64,000 nucleotides of DNA, from NCBI RefSeq assembly GCF_015354055.1, contig NZ_JACHTM010000002.1:682001-746000 (forward strand), written 5' to 3'. The notes beneath the pieces were generated by a model. It searched no databases, was not told the DNA's origin, and saw nothing but the letters and a program-made list of their open reading frames with translations. Both the position numbers and the translations under genes were made by a program. Origin of the DNA: Thermaurantiacus tibetensis (lineage in GTDB: Bacteria; Pseudomonadota; Alphaproteobacteria; Sphingomonadales; Sphingomonadaceae). Positions 14,710 through 22,207 of this stretch are shown here, piece by piece. Positions within the stretch are counted from its first letter, which is position 1. Each line of letters starts with the position of its first letter.

Positions 14710-17514
14710 TCAATCCCGCTCGGGGCGCGCGGTGCGCAGGTCGCGCGGCACCCTTGTCACCCGCATGCCACGCGTGCCGCCTCCTGACCCGGGTGCGAAA
14801 CCCAGAAACGCCGCGAGGCTTGCCAGCGCGTGGCGCGCCGACGTCGCCGCGGCTGCGAAGGCCACGCCGAGCGCCGGGGTCGTCGCCCGGTGCGCATGCC
14901 GTCCCGAACCGGTCCCGAGCGTGGCCTCCGGCGGCCCCATGGGCTCGGCCTCGATCGCGCCCGCCGTCCATGTCGCGCCGGTCCTGAGCGTGCCGGCGCG
15001 GTCGGCATCCACCTGGGCGGTCGTTGCACGGCCGAGGAGCGGGCTTCCGGCAAGCGGCCGGTAGTCGCCGTTGCCGGCGCCGCCATCGGCCACCCCGGCC
15101 GGCGCCGAAAACCGCGGCCATGCGACGTTGCCCGGCGGCACCGACGACACCGCCTCCACCGGCGACACGATGCAGCGCAGGCCGCGGTTCTCGATGGTCG
15201 CGCCGTTCAGTGAGCCGAGGACGATCCGCCAGCCGTCGACGTTCCCCTCGTTCAGGTGCCCGAAGAACACCTGCCAGCCCTGCACGAGGTGCCCGCGGTA
15301 GCCGTGGGCTCCAGGTCCTCGCGCGCTGGCCAGCGAGCCGGTGAAGAACTCGCCGTGCTTCGAGACGATCCGGTCATAGTAGTTGTTGGCGATCCGGCAC
15401 CCGGCGTAGCTGTTGTAGCGCGTCAGCGCATTCTCGAGCGTCGTCCAGCCGGGCTGGTTGTACATGTGGTTGGCGCGGTCGCCGATGAACGTGTTGTGCT
15501 CGATGATCGCGCCCCGCATGTCGAACTCGGTGGCGTTGAGCTCGCCCTGCTGGTAGGCAGGGCCATCGGCACCGCCGGACTTCTCGAACAGGTTGCCCAC
15601 CACGTTGAGGCGCACGCTCTTCAGGCGCCCGTCCGTGTCCGTGTAGGTCGGCGTCTGGAACGCCCAGGTCGCCGCGTGCACGTGCCGGAGGTCGTTGAAC
15701 CACCAGTGCACGTCCTCGCGGCAGCGTGGGCTCGCGGTTCCATGGAGCGCCGGCGCGAAGAGCGGCGTCTGGGTCGAGGCAGGCAGCGCCTTCGCGCAGC
15801 CGATGACGACCGGCGAGGCGAAGCTCTGGCGGGCCACGCACGAGCGCGCCACCATCGTTGCGCAGCTCAGCTGGGTGAACCCGGCCGAGACCAGGTCCAT
15901 GGTCATCGCGGTCGCCCAGTTCGGCATGTCGCTTCCGGTCGTCGGGTTCACCCCGAAGGTCGAAAGCGGCGTTGCCGGGTTGTCGTCGCGGATGAGCGTG
16001 CCTGCGTCGAACCAGTGGTAGCGGCCGGCAGCGGTCGGAAATCCGACGTTCCGCATCCGGAACTCGAGGTTGCGCGTGCGCAGCCGCGCATGCCCGCCGT
16101 AGTTGTGGGTGCCAGACGTCGCCCCGCGGATCACTGCACCGGCGGCACCCTGCCAGGTGATCCAGGTCTCGTTCGAGGTCCCCGAAACGGCGGTGGCCGT
16201 GCTCCAGTCGTGGGTCCCGGCCACGAAGAAGATCTCGGCGCCGTCCATGGCATTGGCGCTTGCGGCAACCCCGTTCGCGGCCGGAAGCGTGCGGGAGAGC
16301 CAGCGCACGACCGAGCCGGCCACTGCCTGGTTCGCGCAGCGGTCGGCCACGGGAAGCGCGAGCGCGCTGGCCCGCGCCTCCTCCGGCGTGTTGCCCAGCC
16401 CGGCAAACCGCTCGGCCTCGTTGCGGCTCGTCACGTTGCTCGTCCGCGTGCCGGCGGGGTCCACCACCACGCACACGTAGCGGTAGTAGGTCGAGGGCGC
16501 GTGCCCCAGCGGGTTGGTGCCGCCGCCGGGGTTGGCCTGCGTCGTGTAGCCGTAGCGGGTGCCCGTCCGGTCATAGGCGAGGAGGAGCGGCCGCTCCGCT
16601 TCGGCATTTGCACCTGCACTCGGGGCAGACGCGCCCGGATGCAGCGCGGAAGGCGCCGCAGTCGCCGGGTCGAGGGCGCCCGAGGAATGGCGCACCGGCC
16701 CGAACCAGGGGAAAAGCGTCCAGTGAAGCGCGATCAGTCCGTCGCCGAGGTAGGTGCCGGGCTCGCCCTCCACCTCCAGGCTCACCTGCCCGGTCCACAG
16801 GCGGACGGAGTCGCCGTAGCGGGTGGAGGTGCCGATCGCGAGCCACGTTGGCACGCTCCGCCGGGTCCCGTCGGTCGCGATGATCCTGACCGCCGCCAGC
16901 CCCGCCTTGCCTTCGGGCAGGCCATGCGCGGCAACCAGGTCCACCTGCACGGCGTTGGCTGGCGCGGCCGGCGTGCCGCGGATGGCCTCGTAGGGCACGG
17001 TTGCCCAGCGCGCCGAGGGCAGCTCGAGCGGCGTCGTCGAGCCGTTGGTCGCCGCCACCACCTGGTCGCTTGCTGCCCCGGTCCGCCAGCCGGCGCGAAA
17101 GCGCACCGAGACCGTCTCGCCCGGCGCAACCGGCTTGTGCAGCATCAGGCGGATTTGGCGGATGCCTCCGCCGAGATCCTGCTCGCCAAGCGGCCGGTTG
17201 TTGGGCTTGAACGCCTCGCCCGAGAAGCCCGAGGGCACGGGCGTGCCGGGGAAGTCGGGGTAGGGGGCGTAGCGCAGCGAATGGGCCACCACCTCGCGCG
17301 TGCGCACGCCCGGCACTGCCGCGCCGCCGGGGCCGCGCCCATGGCCAGGGCCCGAGACGGTCGCCACCACGCGGGCCGTTGCTTCGGTCTGGTCCACCGC
17401 GTTGGGGCCGGGGAAGAGCGCGAAGTCGGCCTCGAGCGAAGGCGCGCCCACCGCGCAGTTCACGGCAAGTGTCCAGCCGTCGGCTTCCACGGCGCAGGCG
17501 GTGACAAGTCCCAT
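14710..17514 (-). CDS. Large beta-helix protein inserted between capsid and connector (candidate head spike)
   Basis: This 934-residue protein has no counterpart in the canonical GTA order. Residues 1-270 are beta-rich (HKPVAPGETVSVRFRAGWRTG, TWLAIGTSTRYGDSVRLWTGQ). An Ala/Ser-rich linker follows (near 285-305). About 390-830 look like a right-handed parallel beta-helix: VRLNVVGNLFEKSGG, RGAIIEHNTFIGDRANHMYN, GCRIANNYYDRIVSKHGEFF, ending GDYRPLAGSPLLGRATTAQVD, the closing motif of many beta-helix proteins. The last 60 residues are Ala-rich and basic. There is no signal peptide, fitting particle assembly in the cytosol. AGGA lies seven bases before the ATG. A glycan-binding head fibre or spike is the leading guess; a glycan-cleaving enzyme is possible. 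Confidence 0.75.
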   Translation of the reverse strand: MGLVTACAVEADGWTLAVNCAVGAPSLEADFALFPGPNAVDQTEATARVVATVSGPGHGRGPGGAAVPGVRTREVVAHSLRYAPYPDFPGTPVPSGFSGEAFKPNNRPLGEQDLGGGIRQIRLMLHKPVAPGETVSVRFRAGWRTGAASDQVVAATNGSTTPLELPSARWATVPYEAIRGTPAAPANAVQVDLVAAHGLPEGKAGLAAVRIIATDGTRRSVPTWLAIGTSTRYGDSVRLWTGQVSLEVEGEPGTYLGDGLIALHWTLFPWFGPVRHSSGALDPATAAPSALHPGASAPSAGANAEAERPLLLAYDRTGTRYGYTTQANPGGGTNPLGHAPSTYYRYVCVVVDPAGTRTSNVTSRNEAERFAGLGNTPEEARASALALPVADRCANQAVAGSVVRWLSRTLPAANGVAASANAMDGAEIFFVAGTHDWSTATAVSGTSNETWITWQGAAGAVIRGATSGTHNYGGHARLRTRNLEFRMRNVGFPTAAGRYHWFDAGTLIRDDNPATPLSTFGVNPTTGSDMPNWATAMTMDLVSAGFTQLSCATMVARSCVARQSFASPVVIGCAKALPASTQTPLFAPALHGTASPRCREDVHWWFNDLRHVHAATWAFQTPTYTDTDGRLKSVRLNVVGNLFEKSGGADGPAYQQGELNATEFDMRGAIIEHNTFIGDRANHMYNQPGWTTLENALTRYNSYAGCRIANNYYDRIVSKHGEFFTGSLASARGPGAHGYRGHLVQGWQVFFGHLNEGNVDGWRIVLGSLNGATIENRGLRCIVSPVEAVSSVPPGNVAWPRFSAPAGVADGGAGNGDYRPLAGSPLLGRATTAQVDADRAGTLRTGATWTAGAIEAEPMGPPEATLGTGSGRHAHRATTPALGVAFAAAATSARHALASLAAFLGFAPGSGGGTRGMRVTRVPRDLRTARPERD

Positions 17515-17549
17515 GAAGCGATCCTGGGCGAAGGGGTTCGAAACGAAGG

Positions 17550-17574
17550 GGGGCCGCCGCGCCGCGGCGGCCCC
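17550..17574 (-). terminator. Hairpin after the capsid gene (probable terminator or attenuator)
   Basis: An 11-bp perfect GC stem (arms 17550-17560 and 17564-17574, 3-base loop) lies 13 bases beyond the capsid stop. On the minus transcript it is followed by CCTTCGTTTCG, a weak U-rich tail. It would reduce read-through into the beta-helix gene and raise capsid dosage. Some GTAs are known to need an antiterminator to pass internal terminators; whether this hairpin acts that way is untested. Confidence 0.55.
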
Positions 17575-17586
17575 GGGGCCGAAGCA

Positions 17587-18744
17587 TCAGCTGGCCGAGA
17601 AGCGCATCAGCTTGATCGCCTCGCTGTTGACGAGCGCCCCGCCCACGCGCCGGGTCGCGTAGAAGTGCACGAACGGCTTGTTCGAGAAGGGGTCGCGCAG
17701 CACGGTCGTCTCCGCCCGCTCGGCGATCGTGTAGGCCGTCCGGAACTGGCCGAAGGCAATCGAGAGCGAGTTGGCGGCGATGTCGGGCATCGCATCCGCC
17801 TCGATCACCGGGTAGCCGAGGAGGGTGGCCGGCTGGTCGGCGGCCAGCGCCGGCTGCCAGATGAACTGGCCGGTCGAGTCCTTGAACTTGCGAATGACGG
17901 AGAGGGTGTTCGCGTTCATCACCCACACCGCCCCCTGCCGGTAGGGCGCGCGCAGCGCATGGACGAGGTCGATCAGCCGGTCCGAGGGGTTGGCGGCCGG
18001 GAAGGCGCCAGCTGCACCCGAGGGCACCACCTGCACCGTCCCGAACGGCCGCGTCGCGTCGGGGGTCGTCGCGACCGGGTAGGTCAGGAAGCCGCGCGGC
18101 TGGTCGGTGCCCGTCCCCGTCACGAACGCCGTCCCCTCGGCCCGGGCGAAGTCGAGCGCGATCTCGTTCGCAAGCCAGGCCTCCACGTCGAACATCGCGT
18201 CATCGAGGATCGCCTGGGTCGCCGCCGGGTTGGCGTAGAGCTCGCCCATCGGGATGGCCACTTCCTGGAAGGTCGGCGTGTTGGTCTCGGGCCGGCCGGC
18301 CGACTCGCTCACCCAGCCGCTCGCAAAGCCTCCGGTCGTGATGAGCCGGCGGTAGCTCGCGCTGCCCACCTTCACCACGTTCGCCACCGAGCGGATCGGC
18401 GAGATGGACCGGAGCGTCGATTCGATCATCTGGTCGATCTCGCGCGGCACCGCCACGCCGCCGTCGCCCGGCACATTGCCCTGGAAGCGCTTCACCTCGA
18501 AGCCGCCGTCGAGGCCCTTCCGGAGATAGCCGTCGGCAAAGGCCGCCCGCTCGGGGTCGGCGCGCGTGCCACCCAGCGCAGGCCGGGCGCGCTCCACCAG
18601 CTGGCGGCTCAGCGCCGCCAGTTCCGACTTCACCGCCGCCACCGTCTCCTTCATCGTCGCGATCTCGGCCGGGTCGATCTCGCTTGCCACGAACGCCGGC
18701 GCCGCCGGCGCCGCGAGGGCGTCGGCCTTGGTCTCGTAGGTCAT
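17587..18744 (-). CDS. GTA major capsid protein, HK97 fold (gp5-like)
   Basis: This 385-residue protein forms the head shell. Residues 1-70 are a helical delta/scaffold segment (EIATMKETVAAVKSELAALSRQLVERA), which the prohead protease would remove. The HK97 core follows: GGVAVPREIDQMIESTLRSISPIRSVANVVKVGSASYRRLI, GWVSESAGRPETNTPTFQEVAIPMGELYANPAATQAILDDA, NEIALDFARAEGTAFVTGTGTDQPRGFL, WVMNANTLSVIRKFKDSTGQFIWQP, GYPVIEADAMPDIAANSLSIAFGQFRTAYTIAER. Spacing to the protease is 66 bases, with GGAG eight bases before the ATG, and a hairpin follows the stop. Confidence 0.96.
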   Translation of the reverse strand: MTYETKADALAAPAAPAFVASEIDPAEIATMKETVAAVKSELAALSRQLVERARPALGGTRADPERAAFADGYLRKGLDGGFEVKRFQGNVPGDGGVAVPREIDQMIESTLRSISPIRSVANVVKVGSASYRRLITTGGFASGWVSESAGRPETNTPTFQEVAIPMGELYANPAATQAILDDAMFDVEAWLANEIALDFARAEGTAFVTGTGTDQPRGFLTYPVATTPDATRPFGTVQVVPSGAAGAFPAANPSDRLIDLVHALRAPYRQGAVWVMNANTLSVIRKFKDSTGQFIWQPALAADQPATLLGYPVIEADAMPDIAANSLSIAFGQFRTAYTIAERAETTVLRDPFSNKPFVHFYATRRVGGALVNSEAIKLMRFSAS

Positions 18745-18810
18745 CGTCTGCTCTCCACGCTTGCAGTCAGGAACAGGGGGACCGGGCCACCGGCCAATCC
18801 CTCAAGGCGG

Positions 18811-19224
18811 TCACGCGTCGGCCACGATCGCCGTCACGCGCGCGCGCTCGTGCATCGGCAGGGTCACCACCGAACATTCGAGAAGCTCGAGCTTCAGAAG
18901 CTCCCGGCCGCCGCCGGGAACGGGGCGCGCCGTCTTCACCCGGTAGCCGAACGAGAGGCCGTCGACCGCCCGCGCCCGCATGAGCGCCAGCGCGTCGCGC
19001 CCGTCGCGGCAGTCGGCACTGACCAGCGCCTCCATCCGCAGGCCATGCGCATCCTCGACGAGCGAGACCACCCGGCCGATCGGCCGCTCCACGTCGTGCT
19101 GCCAGAGCAGCGGCACGTCGGCGCGGTTGCCGGCAAAGGCGCCGCGGCGCACCACGTCGCCCGAGCGGTCCGGGGTGTCGAAGCGGCTCACGTAGCCGCG
19201 CACCCTGACGCTTGCGCCGCTCAT
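18811..19224 (-). CDS. GTA prohead protease, HK97 family (gp4-like)
   Basis: This 137-residue serine protease cleaves the capsid N terminus during head maturation. It has VRVRGYVSRFDTPDRSGDVVRRGAF, PLLWQHDVERPIGRVVSLVEDAHGLRMEALV (with the catalytic His in QHD), DGLSFGYRVKTARPV (Ser in GLSFGY) and LELLECSVVTLPMHERARV. The start at 19224 overlaps the portal stop by four bases (ATGA). An in-frame reading to 19827 would run inside the portal gene and is rejected. Confidence 0.94.
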   Translation of the reverse strand: MSGASVRVRGYVSRFDTPDRSGDVVRRGAFAGNRADVPLLWQHDVERPIGRVVSLVEDAHGLRMEALVSADCRDGRDALALMRARAVDGLSFGYRVKTARPVPGGGRELLKLELLECSVVTLPMHERARVTAIVADA

Positions 19225-20378
19225 GCCGCGTCTCCCGCAACCGCCGCGTCCGCGCCGCCCGGCGCCTCGCCCGTCCGCCCGCGCCGGCCCCAGCCAAGGA
19301 GCTCGCGCTTCTCGTCCACGCTCAGGAAGTCGGCGGCCGCCACGTGCCGCCACAGCGCTTCGCGGTCGGCCCAGAGCGCCGGAATGGCGTCGAGGTCCGG
19401 CTCGATCCTGAGGCCCGGCCACCAGCGCGAAAGCTGGCGCGAGAAGCCGTCGGTGATCCGGCCGAGAAGCGGCAGCACCGTCAGCCGCCACAGCGCCACA
19501 TTGGCCTGGGCATAGTTGGCGTAGGTCGCATCGCCCGGAAGTCCGAGGAGCATCGGCGGCACGCCGAAGGCGAGCGCCACCTCGCGCGCGGCCGCCTCCC
19601 GTGCCCGGCCGAAGTCGAGCTCGGCCGGGGTCAGCGCGATCGGCTGCCACCTGAGCCCGCCCTCGAGCAGCATCGGCCGCCCGGCGTTGACCGCGCCCTG
19701 GAAGGCCCCCTCCACTTCCTCGCGCAGCCGCTCGAACTGCTCGGCGGAAAGCGGGGTGCCGTCCTTCGTCTCGTGGACGAGCGCGCCCGAGGGCCTCGCC
19801 GCGTTGGCGATGAGCGAGCGGTTCCACCGCGCCGCGGCATTGAGGAGCGCAACCGCATCCGCCGCGGCACCGAGGCAGCCAAGGCCGAGATGGTCGTCGA
19901 GCGGGTTCACCATCCGCAGGTGGAGGAGCGGCGGGCGCTCCCCATCCCAGTCGGCCGGAAAGCGCTGCGCCCGCCCGCCCGCCTTGTGGAGATAGGCGCG
20001 GGGCCAGCCGTCCGCGTCGAGCTCGATCTGCACCCGCTCGGGCCGCAGGGGCCAGGCTTCGGCGGGCCGCCCGGCGGCATCGAGCCCGAACACCACGTAG
20101 GCGTTGCCATGGAGCAGCAGGTGGGTCGCGATCGTCTCGCGCAGCATGCCCGAGAGCAGCGCGAGGGCGGGGTGGTCCGCGCCTGCCACCACGAGGGGCG
20201 CGTGGCCGGCGGCCTCGGCCACCAGCCGCACCGCCCGCTGGGCGATGGCGTTGCGGCCATAGGCTTCCTCCACCCGGGCCTCGTAGCTCGCCGGAAGCTC
20301 GGTCGCGCCCGCCCGCAGGCCGGCGGCCGCCGGCCGCGGGAAGGCCATGTCCTTGCGCTGGAAGACCGGCCAGCGCAT
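19221..20378 (-). CDS. GTA portal protein, HK97 family (gp3-like)
   Basis: This 385-residue protein forms the dodecameric DNA entry ring at one head vertex. Hallmarks are SYEARVEEAYGRNAIAQRAVRLVAEAA, LLHGNAYVVFGLDAAGRPAEAWPLRPERVQIELD, RMVNPLDDHLGLGCLGAAADAVALLNAAARWNRSLIANAARPSGAL, FGVPPMLLGLPGDATYANYAQANVALWRLTVLPLLGRI. The start at 20378 shares one base with the preceding stop (TGATG). Length and motif order are normal. Confidence 0.95.
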   Translation of the reverse strand: MRWPVFQRKDMAFPRPAAAGLRAGATELPASYEARVEEAYGRNAIAQRAVRLVAEAAGHAPLVVAGADHPALALLSGMLRETIATHLLLHGNAYVVFGLDAAGRPAEAWPLRPERVQIELDADGWPRAYLHKAGGRAQRFPADWDGERPPLLHLRMVNPLDDHLGLGCLGAAADAVALLNAAARWNRSLIANAARPSGALVHETKDGTPLSAEQFERLREEVEGAFQGAVNAGRPMLLEGGLRWQPIALTPAELDFGRAREAAAREVALAFGVPPMLLGLPGDATYANYAQANVALWRLTVLPLLGRITDGFSRQLSRWWPGLRIEPDLDAIPALWADREALWRHVAAADFLSVDEKRELLGWGRRGRTGEAPGGADAAVAGDAA

Positions 20379-20572
20379 CAGCGGCGCTCCGTCGGCGGCG
20401 CCGGCGTCGGGCCCACCGCGATCAGTCCGCCGCCGACGATGAACGAGATCGCCTGGGCAAGGTGCATCGCCTTCATCGGGTCGCTGCCCACCGCCACCGC
20501 GATCATCGCCAGGCCTACCCAGGTCGAGCCTTCGCGGGCCCGCATCGCCAGCCACGTCAGCAGTCTGTCCAT
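20378..20572 (-). CDS. Small holin-like membrane protein within the GTA cluster
   Basis: This 64-residue protein has a basic N terminus (MDRLLTWLAMRAREG), two hydrophobic segments (STWVGLAMIAVAVG and AQAISFIVGGGLIAVGP) joined by a short loop, and a charged tail (PPTERR). Size and layout are like two-segment phage holins, whose STWxGL opening is common. In RcGTA the lysis genes lie elsewhere, so a holin-like gene between terminase and portal is uncommon. GAGG lies about eight bases before the ATG. It could instead be a head-assembly membrane anchor. No endolysin is adjacent. Confidence 0.65.
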   Translation of the reverse strand: MDRLLTWLAMRAREGSTWVGLAMIAVAVGSDPMKAMHLAQAISFIVGGGLIAVGPTPAPPTERR

Positions 20573-20649
20573 GTCATGGTCCTCTTCGTCTGGCGCCCGC
20601 CGGCGCCGGGAGGTCGGGCCGCGCGCGCTGTCGCTGCCGCGGGCGGCGC

Positions 20650-21972
20650 TCAGATGCTGCGCAGCGTCGGCGCCGGCGGGCGCGGCGCCAGCATGAGTTC
20701 GGTCAGTGCCCAGACCAGCGCGTCGGCCCGGTCGGGCGAGCTTCCCGGGCCCCGGTAGGCTCCGCCCTGGATGAGGCCGCACAGCTGGTCCTCGAGTTCG
20801 GGGAAGGGCCGCGCATGGGCGACGAGGCCGCGCGCGTAGAGCGTGGCCACCGGCTCGGCGCGGGCCACCTTGCCGATGCTGGCCCTGACCGGCTTCAGCG
20901 GCAGCCGCGGGTGGCCATGGGCTTCGAGCACCGACTCGATCATCCGCCCGCCCTGGTTCACCTCGACGACGATGCAGTCCGCGCCATGCTCGGCGTGGGC
21001 GCGCACCACGGCGCTTGCCCAGGCGTCGGGCGAGGCATCGGGCAGGCTCGCGTCCGTGAGCACATAGGCCTTGCCGGCCGAATCCCGTCCCGCCACCACG
21101 ATCCCGCAGGTCCCCGGCCCGGCCGGCGGGTCCACGCCCACCACCACGCGGTCGAGCGGCCCCTCGGGCGCCATCCGGCAGCGTTCGAGGCCATCCCGGC
21201 TCCACAGCGCGCCCTCGATCCGCTCGAGGATCTCGCCCGAGAGCTCCTGCCGGCCGAGCGCGGTGCCGCCGTAGCCTGCCTCCATGTCGGCGAGGAACGA
21301 GGCCGGCAGGTTCAGCCGGTTGTCGAAGGTGGACCCGCGGGTCATGACCACGCCGTCCATCTTCGTCAGCGCGCGCAGGAAGGCGGTCGGCCGCGGCGTC
21401 GTCGTCACCACCACCTGCGGCCGCGCGCCGAGCCGCAGGCACATCCGCAGGTTGTCCCAGGCCGGCCGCGGCCGGTTCCAGGCGGCGATCTCGTCGCACC
21501 AGGCGGCATGGAACTGCGGGCCCCTCAGCGCATCGGGCTCGCCAGCCGAGAAGAGGGTCGCCACTGCCCCGCTCGGCCAGTGGAGCTCGCGCTTCGAGCG
21601 CAGGAAGAGCGGCCGGTTCTCCGGGGGCGCGGTCGCAAGGATGCCCGATTCGCCGCGCACCATCACCGTCTCGGCGTCATGAAGCGTGGCGCCAACGAGG
21701 GCGATCCGGCAGCCCGGGGTCATGAGCGCGGTCCGGTTCACCCACTCGGCGCCTGCGCGGGTCTTGCCGAAGCCGCGCCCTGCGAGGATGAGCCAGATCG
21801 CCCAGTCGCCTTCGGGGGCCAGCTGCGCGGGCCGCGCCCGGAACCGCCAGTCGTTCAGGAGACGCCACTGGTCCTTAAGCGGCACGCCGGCGAGACAGGC
21901 CGCGCGCGCCTCGGGCGGGAGGAGCGCCAGCCGCTCGATGAGCGAGAGCGACGGCGCCGGCAGCTCGGTCAT
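20650..21972 (-). CDS. GTA terminase large subunit (gp2-like)
   Basis: This 440-residue DNA packaging motor has an ATPase half with Walker A-like AGRGFGKTRAG near residue 65, CRIALVGATLHDAETVMV, Walker B/catalytic WCDEIAAW near 160 and coupling motif VVVTTTPRPT. The nuclease half has VVVGVDPPAGPGTCGIVVAGRD, DCIVVEVNQGGRM and SPDRADALVWALTELML, whose Asp and Glu residues fit the RNase H-like metal site. The ATG at 21972 is used; a GTG nine codons upstream (21999) sits next to GGGGAGG and is an alternative. A promoter-like region lies about 200 bases upstream. Confidence 0.95.
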   Translation of the reverse strand: MTELPAPSLSLIERLALLPPEARAACLAGVPLKDQWRLLNDWRFRARPAQLAPEGDWAIWLILAGRGFGKTRAGAEWVNRTALMTPGCRIALVGATLHDAETVMVRGESGILATAPPENRPLFLRSKRELHWPSGAVATLFSAGEPDALRGPQFHAAWCDEIAAWNRPRPAWDNLRMCLRLGARPQVVVTTTPRPTAFLRALTKMDGVVMTRGSTFDNRLNLPASFLADMEAGYGGTALGRQELSGEILERIEGALWSRDGLERCRMAPEGPLDRVVVGVDPPAGPGTCGIVVAGRDSAGKAYVLTDASLPDASPDAWASAVVRAHAEHGADCIVVEVNQGGRMIESVLEAHGHPRLPLKPVRASIGKVARAEPVATLYARGLVAHARPFPELEDQLCGLIQGGAYRGPGSSPDRADALVWALTELMLAPRPPAPTLRSI

Positions 21973-22060
21973 CTTCACCGACAGTCCTTCGCGGGTCACC
22001 TCCCCGGTCGCGCCCTGCCCTGATACCGGCGTGGCCGGCTGCCAGGGGGCGGAAAGGCGG

Positions 22061-22093
22061 GCCGCCGCCGGGGCGCGGGGCCCCGGCGGCGGC
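22061..22093. other. Perfect 14-bp GC hairpin before the terminase gene
   Basis: Arms GCCGCCGCCGGGGC (22061-22074) and its exact complement (22080-22093) flank a 5-base loop. It lies in the 200-base untranslated gap between the DUF6456 gene and the terminase, downstream of the candidate promoter. No U tract follows on the minus transcript, so it is better seen as an RNA structure, pause or attenuator element than a simple terminator. Confidence 0.5.
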
Positions 22094-22166
22094 CGGAGGT
22101 GGCCCGGCAGCGCGAGGGTCGCGCGGCGGGCCGTCGGGGAGGGGAGGCGCTCCAGACCCAGTTCCG

Positions 22167-22207
22167 GAGCGTGACCACTCCCCTATACCAGAGCGTGACG
22201 CTTGTCA
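22167..22207 (-). promoter_or_regulatory. Candidate promoter with direct-repeat operators before the terminase
   Basis: On the minus strand TTGACA (22207-22202) is followed after 15 bases by TATAGG (22187-22182). The spacer is short for sigma-70, so strength is uncertain. Two copies of GTCACGCTC occur in the same orientation, 24 bases apart (22199-22191 in the spacer, 22175-22167 just downstream of the -10). That is the geometry of a regulator binding site overlapping a promoter. It lies in an AT-rich patch of an otherwise very GC-rich window and overlaps the stop codon of the DUF6456 gene. Confidence 0.45.

Noticed and set aside
15256-19515. A 1419-codon plus-strand frame antisense to the beta-helix, capsid, protease and portal genes
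   Set aside because: His/Arg/Pro-rich shadow with no recognisable motif, opposite four coherent GTA genes.
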